Source of the DNA: Phaeodactylibacter sp.
Lineage (GTDB): Bacteria > Bacteroidota > Bacteroidia > Chitinophagales > Saprospiraceae
Direction: 5' to 3'
Length of the DNA: 48,292 bases
Assembly: GCA_024102975.1 (NCBI GenBank)
Contig: JAGFJD010000340.1
Location: 1 to 48,292, forward strand
Positions 1-7,740 of this stretch are shown here, piece by piece. A model generated the notes under the pieces. That model worked only from the letters and a program-made list of their open reading frames with translations. It searched no databases and had not been told where the DNA came from. Within the stretch, counting starts at the first letter, position 1. Every line of letters starts with the position of its first letter. Position numbers and translations under genes: made by a program.

Positions 1-182
1 CCTGGCGGCACAGAAAGTTCTGAGCATCCCGGGTTTTGCCGGCCGCTACCTGCCTTTCTCTCTCAATGCCCCTGCCTGTTGTCGCGAATCAGGCAGGCCT
101 GGAAATTCGGTTTCTCAGCAGGCAACAAAATTTACGTACCATCCTCACGCCAATCCCAAAGGCCTGAAGGCCCCTCCTAATA
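1..182. other. left-edge sequence without a recognisable gene
   Basis: Plus-strand frames stay open through most of this stretch, but the translations show no family motif, and the minus strand downstream of the DUF1501 remnant has also lost recognisable sequence. It may be decayed DNA or the tail of something outside the window. No function is assigned. Confidence 0.3.
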
Positions 183-476
183 TTACCTCTGGCCCCCCAC
201 CTCCACCAGCAGGCCGTTTTGTTGCAGGTCGGTGACGAAAGCCTGCAGCCCTTCGGCCAATTGTTTCAGCAGGCGCGCCTGCCGGTTCTTCTGGTTGGCA
301 TGGGTGTCAAAGCCGGTGAGGTTGACGGAGTACACTTGGGTGGCCGTTTCGGCGGTGATGAGTTCCGCTACCGTTTTGAAATCCTGCCCGAAAGGCGTCA
401 ACGGATAAGGCGCCCGGGAGCGATAGGTTTTGGATTGTTCGAATAAATAATCGGCAGACGACTGGGTGCCCACCAT
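183..476 (-). pseudogene. DUF1501-family protein, internal fragment
   Basis: The 97 residues match the part of DUF1501 (sulfatase-like, alkaline-phosphatase-fold proteins) that surrounds the conserved block VYSVNLTGFDTHANQ, here followed by a helix ending in AFVTDLQQNGL. Intact family members have roughly 300 residues before this block and a catalytic C-terminal part containing an SEFGR-like motif. Both are missing. Upstream the frame continues only about 29 codons to a stop with no family resemblance, and downstream it ends within eight codons of the last recognisable residue. Secreted DUF1501 proteins usually sit beside a DUF1800 gene, which is not visible here. I read this as a decayed relic rather than a functional short gene. 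Confidence 0.6.
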
Positions 477-582
477 TACTTTATACAGACGGCGGCGGAA
501 AGTTTTATGCTTAACGCTCCCTGGAAAGCGGTGAGTATTGAGCCGATGGCCAGCGAAAGTCGCTCAATACTCACCGCTCACC

Positions 583-1569
583 CTATAACGTTAGCAGGAA
601 ACCGATGGTGAAATTGGCGTCCCAGTCGAAGACGAACTGCTGGCAGCCGGTGACGTCGGCGATGGCGTTGTAGATGTTCAGCCCGGCTTCTTCCTTGGCG
701 CCTTCGGCGTCGTAACTGCCCGGCGCCTTTAGCACCGTATAGCGCTCTTCGCCCTGCCGCACCTGCTTGGCCAGTTGGAACGGCACGCCGCCGATAATGA
801 AACAGGTTTGGGCCTTGGAAGAGGGCACCTTAGCGGCTTTGCTTCGCACATCGAGATACACTTCGCTGGCGTCGGTATTGTCCACGTAGTACTTGGCGCC
901 ATAAGTGTCCAGCCCGGTGACGCCTGCCCCTTCTACCCAGGAGATTTTGGTATTGCCGGATCCGATGTCCACCACAAAAGCTTTATCGCGGTAAGCGTCG
1001 GGCAGGGCTGCCTGCAGAGCCAGCTGGGCTTCCTTCTCGGGAGTGACGGTATTGACCACATAACCGAGCGTTTTGATGCCGCTGATGATCTTCTGGGTAG
1101 CGGCCACCTTGGCTGCCCCGGAGCTGACCACGAAGTGGATGTCCCGTCCGCCGACGCCGTAGTCCAGCATGTCGGCGATGTACTGCTTCAGGCCCTGGGT
1201 GATGTCCTTGCCGGAAGCCAGGCCGTCGTAGACCAGGCTGTTGCCCCACTCTGCCTTTTTCAGGCGCCAGTTTTTATCCCGGTCGATCTCGACGATGAAG
1301 GAATTGAAGCCGGCGGCCCCCAGTTCGACCACTCCCTTCAGGGTGCCGTTCTGCGGCGCCGGGGGGGTGAAGTTGAAGCTTTTCGCCTCGAAGTCAGTGG
1401 GTTTCTGATCCGCTTTGGGGTTTTCTGCCTTCTGTTCAGCAGTTTCGGGATCATTGGATGAAAGATCGGCGCCCCCGGAATTGGTGAACATCCGGTAGCC
1501 GAAGAACAGGGCGGCGACGACAACGATCAGGATAAGCAATTTTGCGAATGGCGTTAATCGAGTTCTCAT
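583..1569 (-). CDS. membrane-anchored ASKHA-fold-like protein, function unknown
   Basis: A protein of about 328 residues with one N-terminal transmembrane helix (about residues 9-28, LLILIVVVAALFFGY), a Glu/Lys/Pro-rich linker, then a soluble domain predicted to face the periplasm. The segment AFVVDIGSGNTKISW resembles the phosphate-binding loop of the actin/Hsp70/Ppx-GppA (ASKHA) superfamily, and a later TCFIIGGVPF could be the second glycine motif. No confident family name can be given. The frame also has an ATG at 1612-1614, but a near-match to the Bacteroidota -7 box (TATCTTTC, minus strand, 1590-1597) lies between the two ATGs. I therefore chose the internal start at 1569. The gene stands alone, convergent towards the DUF1501 relic and divergent from the SDR gene. 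Confidence 0.7.
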   Translation of the reverse strand: MRTRLTPFAKLLILIVVVAALFFGYRMFTNSGGADLSSNDPETAEQKAENPKADQKPTDFEAKSFNFTPPAPQNGTLKGVVELGAAGFNSFIVEIDRDKNWRLKKAEWGNSLVYDGLASGKDITQGLKQYIADMLDYGVGGRDIHFVVSSGAAKVAATQKIISGIKTLGYVVNTVTPEKEAQLALQAALPDAYRDKAFVVDIGSGNTKISWVEGAGVTGLDTYGAKYYVDNTDASEVYLDVRSKAAKVPSSKAQTCFIIGGVPFQLAKQVRQGEERYTVLKAPGSYDAEGAKEEAGLNIYNAIADVTGCQQFVFDWDANFTIGFLLTL

Positions 1570-1835
1570 GGAGGTGATGTTTTTGAGGCGAAAGATACAA
1601 AAGACTGGCGGCAAATAAGGTATTCGATTGGATGGCCGTTTGGGGGCGGAATCAAAGCGCTACTGCTTCCGGCAGTAAATAACTGCGCCCGACTTAGGGT
1701 TGCGTTAATAACTCCCCGGAACTTCCTGCCGGAGGCACTACTGCTTGCCGTCTCCTTCAGGGGCCCGTCGCCGCACATTTCCATATATTTCCACCCATTT
1801 TTTCATTTCAGTCCGGATACTCACACGATCCTCCC

Positions 1836-1843
1836 TATCTTTA
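1836..1843 (+). promoter_or_regulatory. possible -7 box for the SDR gene
   Basis: TATCTTTA matches the Bacteroidota -7 consensus TAnnTTTG at all but the last base and lies 25 nt before the ATG at 1869. No clear TTTG -33 element is seen at the usual distance. Confidence 0.3.
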
Positions 1844-1868
1844 CCCCTCACCAAAAGAGCGCAGCCTG

Positions 1869-2669
1869 ATGAGTAAAGTCATTCTGATCACCGGCGCCTC
1901 CTCCGGCCTGGGGCAGGCCCTGGCCGGGCAGCTGGCGGAAAAAGGCTACCGGGCATACGGCACCAGCCGGAATCCACGGGATAGCGGCCTGCCCTATTCC
2001 ATGCTGGCGATGGACGTACAGGACGAGGCCAGCGTCCGCAAAGCGGTGGACGCTATCGTCGAGAAAGAAGGCCGCCTCGACGTCGTCATCAACAATGCCG
2101 GCATCGGCATCGCCGGGCCGCTGGAGCAGCTCCGGATGGATAATATCGAAAGGGTCCTGGATACGAATGTGAAAGGGGCGATACGGGTAATACAGGCGGC
2201 CCTGCCCCACCTGCGCCGATCCGGCGGGCGGGTGCTGAACATCAGCTCCATCGGGGCGTTGTTCGGGCTGCCGTACCGGGGGGTATACTGCGCCAGCAAA
2301 GCTGCCGTAGACCTTGTCACAGAGGCGCTTCGTATGGAGCTGGCGGCTCACGGCGTACAGGCCTGCAGCATCCATGCCGGAGATATCCGGACCAACATCA
2401 ACGCCAACCGGATCAAAGATTACGACCCGAACGATCCCACTTACAAGGAAAGTTTTGAGCGCGTATACTCCGATATCGACAAGGACGTCGACAAAGGCCT
2501 GCCGGCTGAAGAAGTCGCCCGGCAGGTGATCCGGGCGCTGGAAGCACGCAGGTTGCGCCGGTCTTATACCATCGGCAAACCGCTTCAGAAATTGTCCATC
2601 CTGGCCAGGCGCCTGCTGCCGGCGCCGCTGTTTGAAAAGATCATCCGGGGATATTCGGGGATGGAGTGA
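1869..2669 (+). CDS. SDR-family NAD(P)-dependent oxidoreductase
   Basis: This 266-residue classical short-chain dehydrogenase/reductase has all the expected elements: the N-terminal dinucleotide-binding motif TGASSGLG (residues 8-15), the NNAG motif after the fourth strand, the catalytic Ser in NISSIGALFG, and the YCASK active-site Tyr-Lys pair followed by an alpha-helix typical of the fold. A Thr-Ser-Arg stretch after strand 2 (YGTSRNP) suggests NADP(H) preference, which is an inference. The long C-terminal tail after the active site is typical of members acting on hydrophobic substrates. The substrate cannot be told from sequence. It is a cytoplasmic enzyme with no signal peptide. The next gene is 153 nt away and separated by a G/C-rich hairpin, so it is probably transcribed alone. 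Confidence 0.9.
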   Translation: MSKVILITGASSGLGQALAGQLAEKGYRAYGTSRNPRDSGLPYSMLAMDVQDEASVRKAVDAIVEKEGRLDVVINNAGIGIAGPLEQLRMDNIERVLDTNVKGAIRVIQAALPHLRRSGGRVLNISSIGALFGLPYRGVYCASKAAVDLVTEALRMELAAHGVQACSIHAGDIRTNINANRIKDYDPNDPTYKESFERVYSDIDKDVDKGLPAEEVARQVIRALEARRLRRSYTIGKPLQKLSILARRLLPAPLFEKIIRGYSGME

Positions 2670-2715
2670 AACGGCGGTAGACTGCGGACAAGCCTACATT
2701 GAACAGCCCCCACTG

Positions 2716-2754
2716 AGCCTCTCCCTCCCCCTCGGGCAGGGTTGGGGAGGGGCT
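2716..2754 (+). terminator. pyrimidine/purine hairpin after the SDR gene
   Basis: A C/T-rich arm (2716-2730) pairs imperfectly with a G/A-rich arm (2744-2754) 47 nt after the SDR stop codon. There is no U-run, so it is a weak terminator candidate or a member of the small intergenic repeats common in this window. Confidence 0.3.
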
Positions 2755-2822
2755 AAGGCGGTAAAGTCAACATCTCCCCCGGATATTCCCTTTTATAAAA
2801 AAGGTAAACAAAAGAAAAAACT

Positions 2823-3377
2823 ATGAAAAACCTGATGTTTTTATTTATCCTGTCAACCGGATTATTGCTCAGCTCCTGCGGTAGCGAACCTCCGGTGGAG
2901 GAGGAACTCAGCCAGGACCGGCTTTCCGAATTGATCCAGGGGTTGCAGAGCGCGCTGGAGGAACAGAAGGATCAGCCGCGGGTTGATTCCGCAACCGTTC
3001 GCACCCTGGTGGACAGGGTGGAGGAGTATGCCCGGCGTTTCCCGCAGGATACCCTTGCCCCCAAATTTCTGTTCCGGACAGCAGCGGCTTCCCGGGGAAT
3101 TGGAGATTTCGAAAAGGCCGTAGAGCTGTGGGGCAGGATCACGGTGAGTTATGAAAATTACAAGCGTGCCCCGGAGGCACTTTTTTTACAGGGGCTGACC
3201 CTGGATGAAAACCTGGCGGATACCGGCCGCGCCCGGCAGCAATACGAGGCATTCCTGGAACGATATCCCAAACACCCTCTGGCCAATGACGCGCGCCTGC
3301 TGCTGGAGGCGGCCCGATCCGGGAAATCTGCCAACGATATGGTGAAGGAATTCCGGGAGAACCAGCAGGAGCAGTGA
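2823..3377 (+). CDS. TPR-type lipoprotein
   Basis: A 184-residue exported protein. The signal peptide ends in the lipobox LLSSC, with Cys19 as the expected lipidated residue. The mature part is acidic and helical. From about residue 78 it carries two or more tetratricopeptide-like helix pairs (KFLFRTAAASRGIGDFEKAV and RARQQYEAFLERYPKHPLAN) that resemble the periplasmic TPR units of YbgF/BamD-type proteins. This suggests a scaffolding role at the outer or inner membrane, but no partner is encoded next to it. It is much shorter than BamD and lacks a clear second domain, so I call it only a TPR lipoprotein. A 10-bp tandem repeat follows the stop codon. Confidence 0.85.
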   Translation: MKNLMFLFILSTGLLLSSCGSEPPVEEELSQDRLSELIQGLQSALEEQKDQPRVDSATVRTLVDRVEEYARRFPQDTLAPKFLFRTAAASRGIGDFEKAVELWGRITVSYENYKRAPEALFLQGLTLDENLADTGRARQQYEAFLERYPKHPLANDARLLLEAARSGKSANDMVKEFRENQQEQ

Positions 3378-3400
3378 GGGAATTGGGGGAGATGGGGAAA

Positions 3401-3460
3401 TGTATGGAAATACATGGAGATGTATGGAAATGTATGGAGATGTATAGAAATGCACGGGAA
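3401..3460 (+). repeat. 10-bp tandem repeat, six units
   Basis: Six consecutive decamers of the form TGtATgGAaA run in exact register from 3401 to 3460, with one more degenerate unit just upstream at 3391-3400. It lies in the intergenic space between the TPR lipoprotein and the first thioredoxin-like gene, ending about 25 bp before the -33 element of that gene's promoter. Confidence 0.85.
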
Positions 3461-3485
3461 TTACCCGCAATGCGTGGTTCCGGAA

Positions 3486-3517
3486 TTGCACAGAGCCATC
3501 ACAAACCCTTATCTTTG
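3486..3517 (+). promoter_or_regulatory. Bacteroidota-type promoter of the first thioredoxin-like gene
   Basis: An exact -7 box TATCTTTG (3510-3517, consensus TAnnTTTG) is preceded by a TTG (3486-3488) with a 21-bp spacer, as expected for the Bacteroidota primary sigma factor. The ATG lies 28 nt downstream after an AT-rich leader. Confidence 0.65.
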
Positions 3518-3545
3518 CAGTCATAAAAATAATTAATTAAAAACT

Positions 3546-4712
3546 ATGAAACTGAAGATACTCATTGGATGGATGACGCTGTTCGCATTTCCGGCTTTCA
3601 GCCAGGGCATCGAATTTTTCCAGGGTAGCTGGGAGGAGGCGCTGGAGGAGGCTAAAAAACAGGAAAAAATCATCTTTATCGACGCCTATACCACCTGGTG
3701 CGGCCCCTGCAAGCGCATGTCGCGGGAAGTTTTCCCCAACGAGAAGGTCGGGGAGTTCTACAACCGGCATTTCATCAATATGAAGCTCGACATGGAAAAA
3801 GGCGAAGGGTTGGCCTTCCGGAAAACTTATCCGGTTTCCGCCTTCCCCACGCTCTTCTTCATCGACGGCAATGGCGAGGTGGTGGACAAGGTGCGCGGCG
3901 CCCAGGATGTGGACGGCTTTCTCAAACTGGGTGAAAAAATCCTCGGCCTGGCTGACAACAGCGCGGAATACGAAGCGGAATACGAAAAGGGCAACCGCGA
4001 TCCGGAACTGGTCTTCAAGTACGTCCGCGCCCTGAATAAGGCCGGCAAGCCCAGCCTGGGTGTTTCCAACGAATACCTCGACAGCCAGAAGGACCTCGGC
4101 ACGGAATTCAACCTGCGCTTCATCCTGGAGGCCGCCGTGGAGGCCGATTCGAAGATCTTCAAGATGATGACGAATAACCGCAAAGCGATCGAGGCGCTTG
4201 CAGGCGAAGAGGCCGTCCGCGACCAAATCTACAGCGCCTGCCAGGCCACTGCCCGCAAGGCGATCGAGTTTGAGATGGAATCGCTGCTCGACGAAGCGAT
4301 TGATAAGATGAAACAGCACTACCCCGAAAAGGCCGAAACTTTCGAGTTGTCCGCCCAGATGGATTTTTACCGCCAAACGGGTGACGTGAAAAGCTTCTGC
4401 AAGGCATGCAGGAAATATGCTAAAAAGGTGGCGGCCGACGATCCCGATGAGTTGAACAAACTATCCAGCGAGATCGCCAGGCAATTCAGCCAGGACGAAG
4501 GCGCCATGAAACTGGCCGAAGAGCTGGCGCAGGAAGCCGCCGAAAAGGGACAGCAATACATGTATTACCTGAACTACGCACAAATCCTGCAGATGAACGG
4601 CAAACCGAAGGATGCCCGCCAGGCGGCGGAAAAGTCGCTGGAACTGGCGCGCAGCGAAAGCCCGGCGGCAGTGATGATGGTAGAGCGGTTCATCCAGCAG
4701 AGTGGTTGGTGA
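3546..4712 (+). CDS. exported thioredoxin-family protein with helical C-terminal region (paralogue 1)
   Basis: A 388-residue protein with a Sec signal peptide (cleavage probably after FPAFSQ, residue 20). A thioredoxin fold follows, with the redox motif WCGPC (Cys52, Cys55) and a cis-Pro loop (SAFPTLFFIDGNG). After about residue 135 comes a 250-residue all-helical region with TPR-like repeats. The first part resembles the thioredoxin_7/DUF255-like group of Bacteroidota, thought to act in periplasmic disulfide reduction or folding. The role of the helical part is unknown but would fit client binding. The next gene is a full-length paralogue with the same architecture, the same GIEF-x2-x-W start of the mature part and a nearly equal length, so the pair arose by tandem duplication. 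Confidence 0.85.
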   Translation: MKLKILIGWMTLFAFPAFSQGIEFFQGSWEEALEEAKKQEKIIFIDAYTTWCGPCKRMSREVFPNEKVGEFYNRHFINMKLDMEKGEGLAFRKTYPVSAFPTLFFIDGNGEVVDKVRGAQDVDGFLKLGEKILGLADNSAEYEAEYEKGNRDPELVFKYVRALNKAGKPSLGVSNEYLDSQKDLGTEFNLRFILEAAVEADSKIFKMMTNNRKAIEALAGEEAVRDQIYSACQATARKAIEFEMESLLDEAIDKMKQHYPEKAETFELSAQMDFYRQTGDVKSFCKACRKYAKKVAADDPDELNKLSSEIARQFSQDEGAMKLAEELAQEAAEKGQQYMYYLNYAQILQMNGKPKDARQAAEKSLELARSESPAAVMMVERFIQQSGW

Positions 4713-4738
4713 CCGAACGAGAGCGGGACGGGACGGCG

Positions 4739-4820
4739 CTGTTCGGCATTCGGCAGTTCGGCGTTTGGTTGCCCGCAGGATGGCGCTGCGAACATCTAAT
4801 TCCGAACACCGAACATCGGC
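4739..4820. repeat. word-like imperfect inverted repeat
   Basis: Between the two thioredoxin-like genes, a run of TTCGGC-type words (4739-4769) is mirrored by CGAACA/CCGAAC-type words (4788-4820), giving an imperfect long hairpin. It is of the same kind as the repeats at 20622-20746, 21328-21432 and 43659-43721. Confidence 0.55.
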
Positions 4821-4899
4821 CGGAGTACAATTTTCGCCGCCGGATTTCCGTATTATCTTAGCCAGAACCATGGCATTATTCACCGCTTAAACCTATTGT

Positions 4900-6063
4900 A
4901 TGCGATTTTCAACCTTAGCAATAACCACCTTACTTTTTTCCGCCGGCCTGTTCGCGCAGGAAGGCATTGAGTTTTCCCAGGACAACTGGAAAGACATCCT
5001 CGCCAAAGCGGAGGCGGAAGACAAGATCATCTTCATGGACGCCTACGCCACCTGGTGCGGCCCCTGCAAGATGATGTCCCGCAACGTATTTACCGAATCT
5101 TCGGTCGGGGAGTTTTACAACAAGAACTTCATCAACGCCAAAATAGACATGGAAGCCGGCGAAGGCATAGAGCTGGCGGAATTGTACCAGGTGCGGGCCT
5201 ATCCCACCCTGCTGTTCATCGGCGGCGACGGGGAGTTGCTGCACCGGGCAGTCGGATACCACGACGCCGAGCAGTTTGTCGGCCTCGGGAAAACCGCCCT
5301 CGACCCGGCGAGCCGCCTGTCCACGATGGCAAAACGCTACGCCGAAGGGGATCGCAGCCCGGAATTCCTGCACAAGTACGCTATGGCCGCCATGACCTCC
5401 ATGTCGCCCGATGCGGAAGAAGTCGTGCAGGCCTACCTGGAAAGCAAGGAGGACTGGAGCGATGAGGAAACCCTGCAGCTCATCTTCGAAAGCGCCGAAA
5501 GCGCCGATTCCAGGCTGTTTGACTACATCCTCGAAAACCGGGCCGCTTTCGAAGCGCTATACGGGGAACGGGACGTGCTGCGGAAGCTTCAGCAAATGAT
5601 CATCAGCTCTCTGGATCCCGAAGGCACGCCCGAAGAGACCCTGGCTAAGGTGGACGCCCAGTTCCGGAAGGCCTTCCCGGAAGAGGCCTCCATGATGTCG
5701 GCCAACTTCCGCATGAACTACTACCGGATGCTCGGCCAGATGGACAAGTATGCCGAAACGGCGGTTGCGTATTATGATAAGTACGAAACAGAAAGCGCCA
5801 TGGAACTGAACAACATCGCCTGGGCTTTCTTTGAGAATATCGAAGATGAGGAGATGCTGAAAAAGGCCGTGAAATGGGCAGAGCAATCGGTAGAGATGGA
5901 AGACGCTTACTACAACAATGATACGCTGGCCTCCCTGTACTACAAGGCCGGCAAGAAGAAAAAGGCAAAGAAAGCCGCCGAGCATGCCATCGAGCTGGCC
6001 CGGCAAAACGGAGAGGATTACTCGGCGACGCAGGAACTGCTGGATAAGATTAAGAAGATGTAA
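4900..6063 (+). CDS. exported thioredoxin-family protein with helical C-terminal region (paralogue 2)
   Basis: A 387-residue paralogue of the preceding gene. It has a Sec signal peptide ending near LFAQ (residue 20), the thioredoxin motif WCGPC (Cys53, Cys56) inside AYATWCGPCKMMS, a cis-Pro loop (RAYPTLLFIGGDG), and a helical region with TPR-like segments from about residue 140 to the end. The C-terminal 60 residues (AWAFFENIEDEEMLKKAVKWAEQSV, then a Lys-rich helix) form the clearest TPR pair. Both redox Cys are kept in both copies, so neither looks like a dead duplicate. The 187-bp gap between the copies carries an inverted repeat and no obvious promoter, so co-transcription is possible. A strong hairpin follows the stop. 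Confidence 0.85.
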   Translation: MRFSTLAITTLLFSAGLFAQEGIEFSQDNWKDILAKAEAEDKIIFMDAYATWCGPCKMMSRNVFTESSVGEFYNKNFINAKIDMEAGEGIELAELYQVRAYPTLLFIGGDGELLHRAVGYHDAEQFVGLGKTALDPASRLSTMAKRYAEGDRSPEFLHKYAMAAMTSMSPDAEEVVQAYLESKEDWSDEETLQLIFESAESADSRLFDYILENRAAFEALYGERDVLRKLQQMIISSLDPEGTPEETLAKVDAQFRKAFPEEASMMSANFRMNYYRMLGQMDKYAETAVAYYDKYETESAMELNNIAWAFFENIEDEEMLKKAVKWAEQSVEMEDAYYNNDTLASLYYKAGKKKKAKKAAEHAIELARQNGEDYSATQELLDKIKKM

Positions 6064-6125
6064 GAAGCTGTTTGTCCTTAAGAGACTGGCAGCACAGCAC
6101 AACGAGGTTTATTGAGAACTTACCG

Positions 6126-6156
6126 AGCCCTGGCGGAAGCTGCTTCCGCCAGGGCT
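6126..6156 (+). terminator. strong GC hairpin after the thioredoxin pair
   Basis: Perfect 14-bp arms (6126-6139 and 6143-6156) with a 3-nt loop, followed by CTTTCCCTT. It sits 63 nt after the stop codon of the second thioredoxin-like gene, a good intrinsic terminator although the T-run is weak. Confidence 0.7.
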
Positions 6157-6165
6157 TTCCCTTGG

Positions 6166-6189
6166 ACGGGCCACCTTTAGGTGGCCCGT
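6166..6189 (+). repeat. second hairpin, 11-bp arms
   Basis: ACGGGCCACCT and AGGTGGCCCGT (6166-6176 and 6179-6189) form a tight palindrome directly after the previous hairpin. It may work with it as a tandem terminator. Confidence 0.55.
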
Positions 6190-6300
6190 ACCCCGTCATA
6201 ATAATAATCAGCTCAACACCCCCACGGCCTCCTTTGGCAGCGGAATGCCGCCCAGGGCGAGGCAAGAACCTGGCAAACCAGCAATCCCCCCTGAATTTCT

Positions 6301-6308
6301 TACATTTG
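6301..6308 (+). promoter_or_regulatory. -7 box of the FGE-like gene
   Basis: TACATTTG is an exact TAnnTTTG match 17 nt before the ATG at 6326. No convincing -33 TTTG is seen about 20 bp upstream, so activity would depend on the -7 box or an activator. Confidence 0.45.
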
Positions 6309-6325
6309 GTTAAAATTCAAAACCT

Positions 6326-7081
6326 ATGCCATCCACCGCCCAACAAACACACTGGACACCCAACGAAACAGAACGCCTCCTCCCCCACCACGAGATGATC
6401 TTCGTGCCGGGCGGCAGTTTTATGATGGGGGATGATGAGGGGTCATATGTACATGAAAAGCTCGCCCACGAGGTCCGGCTCGACAGTTTTTTCATGGCCA
6501 AATACCCTGTCACTCAGGCGCTGTGGGAAGCGGTAATGGGCAACAACCCCTCCTATTTCCAGGCAGGTCGCAGCCGCCGTCGACCGGTGGAGCAGGTGTC
6601 CTGGCAGGACGCTCAGGAATTCGTCAAAGCGCTGAACAGCCAAACGGGCCGGACCTACCGCCTGCCAACTGAGGCGGAGTGGGAGTACGCGGCGTGAGGC
6701 GGGCCACTGCAGGAGGGCTACACCTATGCCGGCAGCGATAAGCTGAAGGAAGTGGGGTGGTATTATGAAAACAGCCACGGCGAAACCAAGCCGGTAGGGC
6801 TGAAATGGCCAAACGGGTTGGGGCTGTATGATATGAGCGGCAATGTAGAGGAATGGTGTGAGGACTGGTATAGCAGTACCTATTATCAGACTTGTGCAGA
6901 TAAAGGCATAATAATGAACCCTACAGACCCTGAAGTGGGCGTCTTCCGCGTTTTGCGCGGCGGCTATTTTCGCATCAATGTCCTCAACTGCCGCGTGGCT
7001 CACCGCAGCTACGGCTGGTCCTTCCGCTGTCACGACAATGTCGGGTTTCGGTTGGCCTTGCCCCTACAGTCAGATGGATAG
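6326..7081 (+). pseudogene. formylglycine-generating-enzyme-like (FGE-sulfatase) gene with one in-frame stop
   Basis: One frame runs from the ATG at 6326 to a TAG at 7079-7081 and is interrupted only by TGA at 6695-6697. The first part carries MIFVPGGSFMMGDD, YPVTQALWEAVMGNNPSYF and LPTEAEWEYAA. The part after the stop continues without loss as GG...GYTYAGSD, VGLKWPNGLGLYDMSGNVEEW, RVLRGG and VGFRLA. In the family the motif reads EWEYAARGG, so the stop replaces the Arg and is explained by a single CGA-to-TGA transition. There is no signal peptide. Members without the catalytic Cys pair are often C-type-lectin-like binding proteins, and their C-terminus is a common target of diversity-generating retroelements; the end of this gene has that codon pattern (see findings). 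As it stands only a 123-residue fragment would be made unless the stop is read through. Confidence 0.8.
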
Positions 7082-7740
7082 ATTTTCGGAATCCTGTGAG
7101 CAAGCCCCCTCCGCCCTTCGGGCACCTCCTCCGACGGGGGAGGAATAGCTAAGCCTATATTTCACAGGACAAAAAAACCGGCGCTCTCCGCCGGGCGGAG
7201 AGGCAAGGCAGGGGGCGAAGGCTGTGAGCAAGCGGCGAACAGGCAAGCCCAAAGGCGCAGCCGGTGAGGCGCGGCGAGCGGCCGGAGCGGTGGGGGTTTG
7301 GGGCGCAGCCCCAAAAAGTTTCAAAAAATTTCCCCTTCGCGAGGGACTATGTCCCGATGCGGGATAATAAGGGGTTGTGCAATAATTATATGCAGACAGG
7401 ATTAACAAGATTATCAGGATATGTACACCCGTGTGAAACAGGCCGCTACATCTTGAAAATCTTGTTAATCCTGTCTGTTTTCGATCCTTTGCACAATCCC
7501 GTAAATCTATGATGAATTTTCACGCAAGTCTGGAGACTTGCCAGTTCAGCCGCATCGGGACACAGTCCCTCGCGAACGAGATTTCGTTCCACTAGCACTT
7601 AAAAATGGAAAATTTTATTTGGATTCCACCCTCTGACCCCCGCCAGGCTCCTACGCTAAAGCTTCGGTGCCAGCGTACGGGTGTAAAAGTGTAAACGGGG
7701 CCTGAACTTTTACACCTTTACACCTTTAAACCCTGCTCTC
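7082..7740. other. gene-free interval rich in inverted repeats
   Basis: No credible coding sequence. The left part (7100-7330) is GC-rich with words such as GCGGCGAGCGGCCGGAGCGG. The central part holds three nested inverted repeats (7338-7574), and the right part contains two short perfect hairpins (about 7524-7540 and 7574-7589) and an AT-rich stretch. No reverse transcriptase, accessory gene or template repeat for the adjacent FGE-like gene was found here. Confidence 0.6.
7338..7574. repeat. nested inverted-repeat element of about 237 bp
   Basis: Outer 25-bp arms 7338-7362 and 7550-7574 pair with one mismatch. Middle 12-bp arms 7371-7382 and 7489-7500 pair with one mismatch. Inner 20-bp arms 7393-7412 and 7458-7477 pair perfectly. 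All three are coaxial, so a single-stranded copy could fold into one long cruciform stem. No transposase is inside. It could be a MITE-like element or successive insertions of small palindromic repeats. Confidence 0.8.

Noticed and set aside
3401-3460. Tandem decamers considered as a CRISPR-like array
   Set aside because: The units are contiguous, too short and have no spacers.
7264-7512. 82-codon frame in the gene-free interval
   Set aside because: It runs through nested inverted repeats and has no protein-like composition.
7082-7740. Search for a DGR template repeat or accessory gene beside the FGE-like gene
   Set aside because: No sequence resembling the 6965-7051 region with extra adenines and no reverse transcriptase motif was found on either strand.
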